A stretch of DNA of 64,000 nt from Diadema setosum (GCF_964275005.1 NW_027307673.1:1-64000); one strand, 5' to 3'. Shown: positions 50,118 through 61,584, numbered from the stretch's first letter. The notes: generated by a model from the sequence alone, not told the origin. Numbers and translations are program-made.

Positions 50118-51496
50118 CCTGGAGGTCTCACCTGAGTATCGCAAGTTCACCTTCCATGCATTCTTACACACTCTTACCTGAGAACATTGGGAACTTGGGG
50201 CAGGGGCAGCTTTGAGAGCTGGTGGCATGGTGTCCATTTCCATATTCCATCGCACTGGCGAAAATACCTACCAATTATATTGTACTTTATAGAAGGTTGG
50301 ACTATGCAGTTTATAAAAAGAAGAAAAAGAAAAATTGTGAAAGCTCTATCACTTCTGATTCTAGAGAATAATATTATTGAATTGTACTCTTTTAGGAGGA
50401 TTAAGGTTGTTTTCAGCAAGAAGATGAAAAATAATGTACAAGTTAGGTCTGCATTTGGATCTGCAATGAACAGACTTAGAACTAAAGTCATCAATGTACA
50501 AACTCATGGTTTTAACTTTGCTCTTTCACTTCTGGTTCTAGAGAAGAGTATTTGCAAATATTCATCAATGTTGGGGGAGGGTTGAACCCTGTAGGGGGCC
50601 CCAAGGGGAGCATGGTGCCCAGTTGAATAAACTGAGATGTTAACCTTCTGGCATGTTACCTGTTAAGTTTGGTGAACATTCATCAAGGGGTTTTCAACAA
50701 GAAAAGATATTAACATGCACAATTTAAGTCCCCATTTGGACCCATTCCACCCCACTCCCCTGGGTCCAAAGGGGGAGGGGGACGCCCCTGATTTTGTTGC
50801 TATGAACAAACTTGAAACAACAGTCATCAATATTATTTACTGACACATTGTATTAGATTAGCGCAATCACTTCCGGTTCTAGAGAAAATCATTAAAGATT
50901 CCGTACTGGGGTGGGTTGGGCCCCTAGACCCACAAACCCGGTAAAGAATGGCACCCATTTGAAGGAATTGAGATTCTATCCCCCTCGGGATGCTACCTGC
51001 AAAGTTTAATGAAAAGTCATAATTGGTTTTCAAGAAGAAAGTGAAACTGTACAATTTAGGCCTCATTAGGAGCCCCCCCCCCACACCTGGGTGCCAAGGG
51101 GGGGGGGGGTATCTCTGATTCCGCCATAAACAAACTTGAAACTACAGTCATCAATGTGCTAAGTCATAGTATCAAATTAGCTCTATCACTTCTGGTTCGA
51201 GAGAAGATTATCGAAGATTCCTTAATTATGGTGGGGGGGGGGGGGGGGGCGCGCTGGGGACCGCCAGCTAGGGAATGGTGCCCATTCGAATAAATTGAGA
51301 TCCTATCCCCCTAGGGATGCTACCTGCCAAGTTTTTGGTGAAAATTGGTTATGGGATTCTCAAGAAGAAGATTAAAATGTAAAAAGTTTACGCATGCACG
51401 ACGCACGACGGACACCGGACGCCGGACGCCAGACGCCGGACGCCAGCTGAAGAGCGATTGCAATAGCTCACAGGAGCCTTCGGCCCAGGTGAGCTT
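50118..51496. repeat. ~1.4-kb dispersed-type repeat with internal duplications
   Basis: The marker CTATCACTTCTG(G/A)TTCTAGAGA recurs near 50345, 50522, 50866 and 51184, followed each time by TTATNNAAGATTC, a G-rich AGGGGG block and TTGAATAAATTGAGAT. The left edge TCACCTGAGTATCGC and right edge CACAGGAGCCTTCGG with CCAGGTGAGCT are partly complementary. A GACGCCGGACGCC tandem lies at 51405-51445. No gene. Likely a non-autonomous element. Confidence 0.65.
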
Positions 51497-51947
51497 AAGA
51501 TGGAAGACAGTAAACAAAATATGGAATTTTACAGTTTCACGTGTTTTCGTTGAATTGTGTCATTGTTCGTAGCCACACTGAGATGTAAATTTTCAGAGGG
51601 TACTGTATGCCGTCAACTCAAAATTCGCTTATTTTCAATTCCGCGGAATAAATACATTTACTAGTGGAAAATACGGCGTGCATAAATATCAGCGTGTTTT
51701 TATTTTCGCGCTGGTTTCTTGTTGCGCGAAATACGGGAAAATTTCCACTTTTACAGATAGTCAACTTCTGATCGAGGTGAAGTTGCACTGTTACAATCTT
51801 AGATTGAATCCGTTCAGAATGCTATCCGAAAGAAAGATGTTATTGAAGATGTCGAATCAGCCCGATTCCTTGCCTAATTGCAGTTTCTGATGCTGGTGAG
51901 TCTAGACCAGCTTTATATTTCTGCACGTCTGAACAAGTACACCTTAA

Positions 51948-52328
51948 AGGGGTCGTATAGCTTTGGTTGAGACTTAACATCAGGTTTTTATCATTTTTTG
52001 GTGAGATAGTGAGAAACCTCTTATGAAATCTGAAAGAGCATGTAATTCCAAGAGGGATTCAATGTTATTTGATGAAAATTGGTTTTGAAATGGCCAAGAT
52101 ATCCGAAACAGAGTGATCCCAAGAAATTATGGGACCCACCTCTTACTATGATCGTTTTGTTTTACTTTGTTTTTGGATGTTTCAGCTATTCCAAACTCGA
52201 TTTTCATCAAATGAATGTTGAATTCCTCTTAAAATGGTATGCTCTGTACCATTTCATAAGTGTTTTCTTGGTATCTAGCAAAAAAATTAAAATCAAATTT
52301 TCATCTCCACCAATACTGTACTGTCCCT
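51948..52328. mobile_element. TTAA-type palindromic MITE, family A copy 3
   Basis: TTAA on both sides (51944-51947, 52329-52332). Ends AGGGGTCGTATAG and CTGTACTGTCCCT. Shares GAAAGAGCATGTAATTCCAA with the other two copies. Confidence 0.85.
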
Positions 52329-52332
52329 TTAA

Positions 52333-53429
52333 CGCAATTGCCTATAAATTGCACTGCTTTCGCACTGTAAGTCTCAACCTTAGGGCATCCACTGTCCATA
52401 AGAGTTTTTTACATTCAATAGCTTCTTAAATAGAAAGAAAACCAACGAGAGCTTGTTTACAGTAATACGTTGCGGGAATACTACGCATTTATTTTTTCTT
52501 ACAATTATGGACATCAAAATCTAAATCAGTGGAAATGGAAGAACGCTGAAATAAGCAAGTACATCTATTTTGAAATATTGAATATGATCTATATACATTG
52601 GTACTCTGAAGCTGAGTCAGCATTATGTTCTACTAACATCTTGACTAAGCATGTATTTCCACACTGTGTACTTTGAATTTGATTCTATATTCGTTCATGA
52701 AACTGTCAATGCACCTGACCAGTACAATGACAACATACGATAGGACAATTATAGCACTATAATTCCTAAAATAACAGTATAATATTTTCAAGGGAAACTC
52801 TTTTGACATCTAAAATACCCTACTAGTTACTTGTCCTACCTTGCGATTGTTACAACGGAAATAGTTGGGAATAATTTGCTACTCATTGTAGACGGGTAAC
52901 CTTTACATATTGTAAACACCTAGAACCACATATCATACCGAAACACCAGACACTTGTTCTATAGCCATGATAGCAGAAAAGATAAAACATAATCTCGTAT
53001 ACTTTGTACTTCACGATTTTCACTTTCATACGTATCACACTGATTAACATTGGTGTACTAATGGTAAAAGAAATGTGAGTAACGAACCCCGTGATTTCTC
53101 CGAGCACATTTCAAAGATGAATAAGAGTAACCCGTAGACACAATGTTTTTAAATTGGCTAGAGTTTTGATTTTTTATTTTGATTTTATTTCTGAATTTCT
53201 TTTTCATATATAAATGAAATACAAAGTCAATTGAACAAACTAATTGAGCACAGTAAAATCTGAATCGGACAGTTAAAAGAAATAAATGATTAATTCAAAT
53301 ATTCAACGTTTTTTCCCTGACACAATGCAAAATAAAAATAAAAATAATTTTGTGCGTACATAAATATAATATGCATACATAAGTTACAGTATATCTCTTG
53401 TTCAAAGACAAATTAGGCAATTCTAGATG
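52333..53429. other. Intronic non-coding stretch
   Basis: AT-rich and unique. Nothing recognised up to the 3' end of the retrotransposon. Confidence 0.5.
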
Positions 53430-56400
53430 AGATAATAAACGGAAAGATGTTAATTCCGCAAATGCCACAGGTCGTCAGCAGCACACCAGGGATCACCAGT
53501 GTTTCGGCCATTTAAGTGCTGTACACCTACCCCTGGCTGGCCGGTGCTGCGTTGGGATCCCCTTGACAGCACCCCCATGGCATTTCAAAGAAAAGAAAAG
53601 AAAAGAAAAGAAAAGAAAAGAAAAAAAAAGAAAAAAAGAAAAAAAAAAAAGCTTGGCATCAATCACCTCTCCTCACTCCCGAAACACTCTCTCTACACCC
53701 CCCTATTCCCACCACCCCCCCCCAAGCCTTCCCTACTATCCATGCAGATCCTGTCTCTGCTGCCCCACAAATTCTCCTGATCCACCTTTCCCCGTCCCTA
53801 CCACCTATTCCCATCCCTCTGACCCACCTCCTTACCGATCGACCAGCATATCCCCTGCACCCCACCTCTACAGTATGCACCTCCGCTCTCCACCCCATTT
53901 TCTCACACTCCTCCCTCAACTCAGCATACCTATCCAACTTTCTTTCCCTTGCCTCATCCATCCTTGTCTCCCATGGCACAGTCAGCTCCACCATTGCTAA
54001 CCTGTGCACAGACCTAGCTACCAGCACCATGTCCGGCCGAAGGGCAGTTACTACCACCTCCTCTGGCACTGTACGGTTTCCCTCATCCACCCGCACCTCC
54101 CAATCATCCCCCGCTGCTAAGATTCCCCCACCATCATCCCTCTGACCCTTCCTTCTCACACTGCATCTCACACCCTCCTTCACAAACCGGATTCCCCTCA
54201 CCCTAGGAGGCCCATTCTTCTTCCTTACCTCCACTGCCATCCTCGCCACCTCCGCCATCTCCTTCAACACTTGGTTATGCCTCCATGTATAGGCCTGTAA
54301 TAGACCTCCACATGCTGACGAAATGTGCTCTAGTGAGCCCTTCGCCCTGTTACAGACCCTGCATCCACCATCCTCCACAATGCCCCATCTCTGAAGATTT
54401 ACTGGAGACGGCAAAACATCAAAGGTGGAACTGATCATGAAGCGCACAGCTCCAGAGGACATTGACCAAAGGTCATTCCATGACACCTTCCTCTGCTCCA
54501 CCCCTTCCCATCGGGTCCATGCTCCCTGCACTCCCTGCTGTACAGCCTTGGCAAAGCGGTACTCCTCCTCCTTCTCCTTAACCGCCTCCACCACCAACTC
54601 CCTCCTACCCTTCCTGCCTTGCTTGCTGTACCATCTAACACCCTCATGAAACCCGACCCCTTTCCGACCCACCTGAACCGCACCCTGCATCTCCTTCCAC
54701 TTTGCCATTGCCACTGCCTCGTCCGCAGCCTCCTCCGCCCTCCACTTCCTCCCTGTGCGGATCGGTGGCCTAACTCCTGCTATTACCTGGTCCTTTGACT
54801 CCCTCATCATCATCACTAGCCTAACCTTGCCAGCTTTAAACTCCTCCACCACTGACGTCATAGGAAATTGCAACCTGCCTGATCTGCAAAAGAATGCCAG
54901 ATCTGTAAGCATTCTTGGAACGCCTAACCACTTCCGGTAGTACGAGTTCATCTTCTGCTGCATCCTCTCAACCCTGGACACTGCCACCTCGTACACCTGC
55001 AGTTGCCACATGATCCGTGGTAGCAAGCCAAACTGGCAGCACCACACCTTCGCATTCCCAGGGATGAGTGTCCTGTCCACCCTCTTCAACCACTCCACCA
55101 CTTTCTCATAGATCTGAACTCCTCGGTGCCTGTCATTCAACTTGCCCTCATACCACCGCCCAAGGCTCTTTACCCCCTGCTCAGTGACCTGAGGGATATC
55201 TTCTCCCCCAATCTGAAAACTCCTTGCGACCACCTTCCCCTTTCGCACTGACACTGAGCGGCTCTTCTTGGCCTTGAACTTCAACCGTGTCCAGGCCACC
55301 AACTCCTCTAACCTATGGAGGCCATCTTTGACCTGGGTCTCGTTGCCAGACACGATTGTGAGATCATCCATGAAAGCCCTAATCGACGGCACAACCACAT
55401 CTGCAGCCAGCATCAACCCCTCAATTCTCGGGGCCACACACCGGGTTAACACTTCCATCCCAAGGACAAACAGCAGCGGCGAGACTGGACACCCCATGGG
55501 GATGCCAATTTCTAGCGCTTGCCATTCTGTTGTGTAAGTCTGGGTCGTGAATCTCATCCTGAACTGGCTGTAGTAGCTCTGCACCATCTCCCGGATCACC
55601 CTAGGGACCCAGAAAAACTCAAGAGCAAAGCTGAGATACCTGTGAGGAACTGATCCATATGCATTTGCAAGATCCAACCAGATGACATCCACATCCTCCT
55701 TCTCACGTTTGCACCTCTGGATTGACTCCCAAATCATCTGGACATGCTCCGTGCACCCAGGGAAACCTGGTATCCCTGCCTTCTGTATAGAGGTGTCCAC
55801 AAACTTGTTCTTCATGACAAATGCTGACAACCGCCTCGCTAAGACACTAAAGAGGATCTTACCATCCACGTTGAGAAGCGAAATCGGTCTAAACTGGCCA
55901 ATGCCTTTGGCATCCCTCTCCTTTGGGATATATACCCCTTCTGCCACACACCAGCTGACTGGAACAATCCGCTCCCGCCATAGCACCCTTAGGATCCGCC
56001 ACAGCACCCTTCGGACACGAGGACAGTACTTGAACAGCTTGTAGGACAAGCCATTCTGCCCAGCTGCACTGCCAGCTCGGGCCTTTTTAACCACGGCTTC
56101 AACCTCCCACAACTTCAACTCACTCAAGTCAAAACTGACCTCTGGCTCCTGTGGCCTCAATAGCCCCGCCATCCCAGTAAAAGGCTCCTCTCTCCTTCCA
56201 TCACAGTATGTGGCCTTCAGATGCCTCTCGAGCTCTTCCTTCGACACCTCCAAACTTCCTGAAACCCCTTCCTCAAACAACCTCTTCGTGAACCTGTGCG
56301 GATTCTTATAGAACTCCCTCCTCTCCCTCCTCTCCCTCCTCCTCCTCCTCCGCTTCCTACACTGATATTCGGCCCTCCTAACATCCGCATACCTCTTCTT

Positions 56401-57288
56401 CAGGTCCTCATACAGACCCTTCAGACTAGCCCTTTCTCCGTCTGCCTGCCTCCACCTACGCCGCAAGCTCTTCTTCTCCGCCCTCAATTGGGCCATCAAC
56501 CGCTGTCTCCTCGACCCTGATTTTCCAAAATCCCCCTCTACATTCCCCCCACCTCTACTACCCACAGGCTTTATCCCAAACTCTTCTGCACAAGCCCCAT
56601 AACACAACCCCTCAAACATACGCATCTTCTTTTCAACACTCCCAGCCAATTCCACTTTCAAAACTCCCGCAAGCTTGATGTCAAAAAGCTCCCACTTATC
56701 ACTTCTCGCCGGTGGCCAAGCAATCGGCTCCTTCCGCTCAAACACAGCATGTAGAGCATGCTGAGGGTCTCCGGCTCTGTGGTCTGAAACCTGACTGGGA
56801 CCTCCCACTGTCTCACCCAGCTCAGTGCTGGTGCAGTCATGCCCTACTGCCACTCTTCCACAGCTCGTTCTTGCTCTGTGAACTGCCACACCTCTCTTCC
56901 CCTTGAACCTCCTCCCGCATCCCGCACACACACCCTCTTGATCTTTGTTCATTGTCGTGAGTCAAAGTACCCGCCCTTTCAGAATCCAGTATGGATTCTT
57001 ATTCAGCATGACTCAATGCGAAAAAGCGGATGAGGCGGGTGAGTAGCCTTTCAGTCAAGTGGGCACACACTCACCAATAGGGGTGAAAACCCCTCCCACT
57101 GCCACCCCTCAGCCCTGGCGCACAGCCCTACGCCGCAAATGGGCCACACTTAAAACCGGTAACTCTGAGGGGCCGGTTATTTGCTTGCCATAGCCATCAG
57201 GGTAGCCTTCCCTGATGCCCCACCTATCCGGGGTGTCACTGCTCTATTCGCAGTCGTCACCTGGCCTCTCCCAAGCGTCTCAAAAACA
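53430..57288 (-). mobile_element. Full-length R2/Hero-type non-LTR retrotransposon
   Basis: Contains a ~336-bp 5' UTR (56953-57288), a single 1097-codon frame and a ~229-bp 3' UTR (53430-53658) with a (GAAAA)n tract at 53588-53650. The 3' end is fixed by comparison with the second copy: both start at AGATAATAAACGG. The 5' UTR holds a strong hairpin (CATCAGGG 57195-57202 with CCCTGATG 57210-57217). Confidence 0.85.
53659..56952 (-). CDS. Reverse transcriptase with restriction-like endonuclease (R2/Hero-type LINE ORF)
   Basis: A single uninterrupted frame of 1097 codons, close to the size of R2-group proteins. It starts with a C2HC finger (CAGCGRRFKGKRGVAVHRAR...C, residues ~15-37). The central reverse transcriptase has RPISLLNVDGKI, motif A VIWLDLANAYGSVPH, motif B GIPMGCPVSPLLF and motif C AFMDDLTIVS, so both catalytic Asp positions are present. 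The thumb is followed by FKAKKSRSVSVRKGKV and VKSLGRWYEGKLND, the pattern I associate with Hero-like elements. Near the C-terminus are a CX2CX8HX4C knuckle (CRVCNRAKGSLEHISSAC) and LRPDMVLV...AMVELTVPWE, matching the PD-(D/E)XK restriction-like endonuclease of R2/NeSL/Hero. No apurinic-type endonuclease is present. The intact frame suggests recent, possibly current, activity. Clade within the group is uncertain. Confidence 0.92.
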   Translation of the reverse strand: MNKDQEGVCAGCGRRFKGKRGVAVHRARTSCGRVAVGHDCTSTELGETVGGPSQVSDHRAGDPQHALHAVFERKEPIAWPPARSDKWELFDIKLAGVLKVELAGSVEKKMRMFEGLCYGACAEEFGIKPVGSRGGGNVEGDFGKSGSRRQRLMAQLRAEKKSLRRRWRQADGERASLKGLYEDLKKRYADVRRAEYQCRKRRRRRRERRERREFYKNPHRFTKRLFEEGVSGSLEVSKEELERHLKATYCDGRREEPFTGMAGLLRPQEPEVSFDLSELKLWEVEAVVKKARAGSAAGQNGLSYKLFKYCPRVRRVLWRILRVLWRERIVPVSWCVAEGVYIPKERDAKGIGQFRPISLLNVDGKILFSVLARRLSAFVMKNKFVDTSIQKAGIPGFPGCTEHVQMIWESIQRCKREKEDVDVIWLDLANAYGSVPHRYLSFALEFFWVPRVIREMVQSYYSQFRMRFTTQTYTTEWQALEIGIPMGCPVSPLLFVLGMEVLTRCVAPRIEGLMLAADVVVPSIRAFMDDLTIVSGNETQVKDGLHRLEELVAWTRLKFKAKKSRSVSVRKGKVVARSFQIGGEDIPQVTEQGVKSLGRWYEGKLNDRHRGVQIYEKVVEWLKRVDRTLIPGNAKVWCCQFGLLPRIMWQLQVYEVAVSRVERMQQKMNSYYRKWLGVPRMLTDLAFFCRSGRLQFPMTSVVEEFKAGKVRLVMMMRESKDQVIAGVRPPIRTGRKWRAEEAADEAVAMAKWKEMQGAVQVGRKGVGFHEGVRWYSKQGRKGRRELVVEAVKEKEEEYRFAKAVQQGVQGAWTRWEGVEQRKVSWNDLWSMSSGAVRFMISSTFDVLPSPVNLQRWGIVEDGGCRVCNRAKGSLEHISSACGGLLQAYTWRHNQVLKEMAEVARMAVEVRKKNGPPRVRGIRFVKEGVRCSVRRKGQRDDGGGILAAGDDWEVRVDEGNRTVPEEVVVTALRPDMVLVARSVHRLAMVELTVPWETRMDEARERKLDRYAELREECEKMGWRAEVHTVEVGCRGYAGRSVRRWVRGMGIGGRDGERWIRRICGAAETGSAWIVGKAWGGVVGIGGCRESVSGVRRGD

Positions 57289-57753
57289 AGATAATAAACG
57301 GAAAGATGTTAATTCCGCAAATGCCACGGGTCGTCAGCAGCACACCAGGGATCACCAGTGTTTCGGCCATTTAAGTGCTGTACACCTACCCCTGGCTGGC
57401 CGGTGCTGCGTTGGGATCCCCTTGACAGCACCCCCATGGCATTTCAAAGAAAAGAAAAGAAAAGAAAAGAAAAGAAAAGAAAAGAAAAAAAAAAGAAAAA
57501 AAGAAAAAAAAAGCTTGGCATCAATCACTCCCGAAACACTCTCTCTACACCCCCCTATTCCCACCACCTCCCCAAGCCTTCCCTACTATCCATGCAGATC
57601 CTGTCTCTGCTGCCCCACAAATTCTCCTGATCCACCTTTCCCCGTCCCTACCACCTATTCCCATCCCTCTGACCCACCTCCTTACCGATCGACCAGCATA
57701 TCCCCTGCACCCCACCTCTACAGTATGCACTTCCGCTCTCCACCCCCTTTTCT
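57289..57753 (-). pseudogene. 5'-truncated second copy of the R2/Hero-type element
   Basis: 465 bp nearly identical to 53430-53903: the same AGATAATAAACGG end, 3' UTR, (GAAAA)n tract and C-terminal coding sequence (HTVEVGCRGYAGRSVRRWVR). A few small indels shift its frame at the C-terminus. It ends abruptly at TTTTCT (57753), where similarity stops. It abuts the 5' end of the full-length copy with no intervening base. Confidence 0.9.
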
Positions 57754-58181
57754 GTACAGAAATTCAGGAGACCATCATCATAAGCAAACGCTTGACGAGG
57801 ACAATGGCCTCAGAAATGATTGTCTAAACGATACAACATTGTATTTTGATGCATCTTGTCATATTACGTTTAACATGTTTTATTGCAACGTCCGGCGGTG
57901 CAAGTGAAATTGGTTAAGACAATACTAATACAAAAAAAAAATGTTTGTTTAAAAGAAAATGTTTAAGTCGTGATATATATATATATATATATATACATAT
58001 AGTATACTAAGTATATATACACATACATATATGTATACAAAGTATATAATATATATATATATATATAATGCATAATTGTGCATGACGTCGTGAATGTATT
58101 GTATATATAACATTGATCAAAGTTATAATTGCAAGCACAACACAAACCGAAATAAAAGATACAGTTGTGTACGAAACTTAC
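57754..58181. other. Intronic spacer with (TA)n
   Basis: Unique sequence, then (TA)n tracts at 57971-57994 and 58048-58066. Confidence 0.6.
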
Positions 58182-58299
58182 TTATCATGAAGTGCGCGTT
58201 TCAACACGACCATGACCGCAAGCAAGAGAAGAAACCCGATCGGAATAATTATGACCAAGGCCAAGGCCCAGGACGGCAACTGCTTCTTCCTGTCATCAT
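58182..58299 (-). CDS. Transmembrane exon of the same receptor
   Basis: 118-nt exon bounded by acceptor TTCTGATGTAG|ATGATG and donor ATGATAA|GTAAGT. Read in phase 1 it gives DDRKKQLPSW, then a ~22-residue hydrophobic helix (ALALVIIIPIGFLLLLAVMV), then KRALHD. Exit is in phase 2, exactly what the tail exon at 30558 needs; the split codon becomes Lys. The acidic-basic outer flank and basic inner flank suit a type I membrane protein. No coding frame of this quality lies in the surrounding 2 kb. If the pairing is right, the intron is 27.6 kb. An alternative is that the exon belongs to another minus-strand receptor with its own tail. Confidence 0.72.
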
Positions 58300-59178
58300 C
58301 TACATCAGAATATTCCATATATAAAATAGAAAGAACAATGTGTAAGAAAAAGAGCACAATCTACGTGATTAGAGGCAAACATGCGACTTTCCTCTTCCCC
58401 CTACCAATGCCGTTACGATTTATTTTGCATCAATCAGCTGGTCGAAATGTACATTGTGAAATCTAGCGGTAGACACACACTATTATAAACTACATTCGGG
58501 CTATTGTATTTTCGGCATGATAATCACTCATACTGCAATTTACCACGCGCAGAACAATGGCGACAGAGCAGGAAAACACACCGTCTTCACAAGAAAAGTG
58601 TGAGCAAATATGCAGCTTAATGCGACTCAAGAAGGATATATATATATACATATATGTATATATGTATATATGTATATATATATATATATATATACGCGGG
58701 TTTGAGAAAAGAGAAAGTTCACTACTGGTACAAAAGAAAGTGTCTGCGATTTCAGGAAATGGGCAAACTATATCAAGATAATAAAAATCGCAATATGTCG
58801 TTTTCAGAATGGATGTATGGTTAAACACTAATTACCTTCGCTCCTCTGGAAATTCGTATACATTATTTCGTAGATAGTAACTTTTGTCTCATATGTGTCA
58901 AGATTCTTTACAGCACGTTATGGGGAATGCATGCAACGTTTAGGAGCCATGCAGATTTCCTAGAGATCCAGAGCAGAAAATGGTCCTTGCCCCAAACAAC
59001 ACATTGGCAAACTGTGTACACGATTATAATGATGACTATTTTCAGCTCATACTGCAAGTGTGATAATCAAGAACTGAAAATTGTACCCGTCTCCATTGTA
59101 CTAGGCAACGGGAGGACAGACCAGGGGCCGCGGTACCTGGGGCAGCAACCATCAATCCCCTCCCCCCCCCCACACACA

Positions 59179-59213
<35 letters not shown>

Positions 59214-61584
59214 TAACAACTGGCGCCCCCCTCCCCCCTCAACACACTTCCGGCTCTTAAAAATAATTTTTAAAAAGCGCCCATGGCATGCCTGGGGTGT
59301 ATCACCAACTGTGTTTTGCAAGATCACCTTCCACGTATTTTTTTTTTTCCCTTCGGCCCCGATAGGGCTACTATGTCCAGGGATCTTCGACTGATAACGT
59401 TTCAAAATACATTCACTACTGTATCTACTAAAAAGGTATCTGGCTTAAAAGAATTTTTATTTTGTCTACTTTTCATCTCTTCTAGAGCATTATTTTTTTT
59501 TTGGAGATTATCAAAAGAAGAAGAAGAAGAAGAATTTCAAGGGGATTTAAAGACATGTCTCCATGACTACATGTATTTACTCGAATGCATTCAATTGCAT
59601 TGTGAAAGCACTGCTGGATTGAAAGAAAAAAGTTCTTGAACTGAGTGTGTCAATAGTTCACTGCATTCATAACACACATTATATCTACATAATTATATTA
59701 TCATTGATAATTATGTGCATCATTTTTTTAAAGATCAGCATATATGTGCCGTGAGTGACGCAAGATCAACTAAAATCACCATTAAATGATCTTTTTAAAC
59801 ATTTTCATGACCGTGCTGGCAGATGGAGCTGACGAGATGGGTGTCTATCAGCAGAAAAAAAAAAGGCAAAACATGAATGTCGGTGGAAGCTTATCGTTGC
59901 AGCTGAAAGGATGCTAAAAAGTTAACTGTGCTTGTACTGTATGTCCAAGGAGCTAACAAAAGAACGATGTTAGTCAGGTTTATTTATATCTATGAGTGAA
60001 ACGTTACAGAGTATTATAGTTGACGAACTGTCGGCTGTATTGTGAGGTGTGCGATGTCTAGTCCATGGTACTTATCACGGAATCACCGTGCACTCCCACA
60101 CGCACACACCAAAATAACAAATACTCATAGAAAAAGATATCAAAAGAGAACAAGGAGTGATATGTTGCACTTTCACGCATCTGAAGCATTGGTGGTTGAA
60201 AACAGCTGAAAACAGTTACACTGGGCCTTTACCGATACATTTCACAGAATAGGACTAGAGTGGGTTCCGTCTCTCAGTATGTGTGACAAGCCCGAATCTT
60301 AAATTACCAAATTGCAGTAAGAGCGATGCTTTTGTACAGAAGCAAGAGAGGGCGAATATAGTTAAGCAAATGAAATGGCATAAACGGAATCAAGTTTTGA
60401 CTACCTTAAGTCTACGCATTATATATGGCAAGAGAAAATTCAACATAAAACTGTAGGCGAGGCAGTTAGTCTCGAGTATGTGAGGTATGTGTATCAATTT
60501 CAATTTCAATTTATTTCAATATCAGGTGGGAAGCTAACTTTATAACTTTATAGCATATTCTTCAAAACGCAAGGAGAAGTTGCAATGCATAATCATACGA
60601 ATTATAAACAACATCCCAATTTCCATGCAGCTTTAAGAATGTTATGTAAAATAAAGAGTAGAGTTGAATAAGGCTAACTTAACCGAGAGAAAGCAGTGTT
60701 TTCCAATTCAATCGCTCCCAATACCACAGGACATTTTCCCCAAAATCAATATTTGAAAAACAACCATTTCTTTTACAACTGGATTATTATCATAGCAATC
60801 CTGTGTTGTTCAAATTCATGAAATTCTTTCGTCGATGTAGGGCAATGTGTCAATCAGTTGCAATCCTGTGTTGGTAAATTTTTTAATGAACCTATTTATT
60901 CATGTGCGACGTTCATTATTTTTATTTTGTTCTTAATTATTACGTCGTCTGTTAGCAAACATGGAACAACTGCTTCATCTTTGATTTATACTGACTGATT
61001 AAAGTTATGGTATTCACATACCGATAGCGATTCTGGGACATACTGCCACACGACAGAACAATAGCCTGATGAACAAGTATTTTTTTTTTCTTTTTATGTT
61101 TCTGCAAGGAAGGCGATTTGGGACGCTTTCCGTGTTTGAATGAGATATGAATCAAAACAGATATTCTTCTGTTTTATCACTTCTCTAAACATCTGTCAGG
61201 CGTAATTAAAAGCGGGAGTAGACTGAGAATTTTGAGAAGTGCAAGCAATATTCCTCACATTGACGATTAAAATGGGCCCGACGTAGGTGAGAAGGTCCTT
61301 ATTGTTTTTTGTGCACGGATTTTTTTTTTCCTATGAATAACTGAAGTTCATCTGAGAGTGTTGTGAGCGATTTTAGGGATGATACACCGCATTAGCATTA
61401 CGAGTATTGATGATATCGAGTATGATGGTGAAATAGGCCGCAGATGAAAAAAAAATGCTGTTCTTGGCAAAGAAGCTGTAAGCAAAGCTGCAGAAAAAAC
61501 GATTGATTAAAGGAATCAAAAGTACATAACAGAAACAGCGAGAAGCGTATAATCTGTGGTTGGAAATGAAACACGCTAACTCAC
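58300..61584. other. Inferred receptor intron, non-coding
   Basis: (TA)n at 58637-58695, (GA)n at 59181-59210 and an AGAAGAAGA run near 59517. CAATTTCAATTTCAATTTATTT at 60495-60517 resembles the tail motif of some invertebrate SINE/LINE repeats. No exon was found with acceptable splice sites and frame. Confidence 0.45.

Larger units (their letters stand above)
30559..58181 (-). other. Inferred 27.6-kb last intron of the receptor gene
   Basis: Follows from pairing the transmembrane and tail exons. It contains the MITEs at 33-39 kb, the 8.6-kb element with its DIRS insertion, and the R2/Hero-type retrotransposon. The retroelements' coding strands run the same way as the host gene. Other tail exons could still hide inside. 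Confidence 0.55.

Noticed and set aside
53563..54000. Plus-strand Pro/Ser-rich frame, and similar at 57215-57907
   Set aside because: Antisense to the GC-rich LINE coding region and its (GAAAA)n UTR.
57183..57288. HDV-like ribozyme at the 5' end of the LINE
   Set aside because: The stems do not fall into the required nested double pseudoknot order, so it is reported only as a structured UTR.
59283..59639. 118-codon plus-strand frame with a Glu run
   Set aside because: Low complexity, no domain, no splice support.
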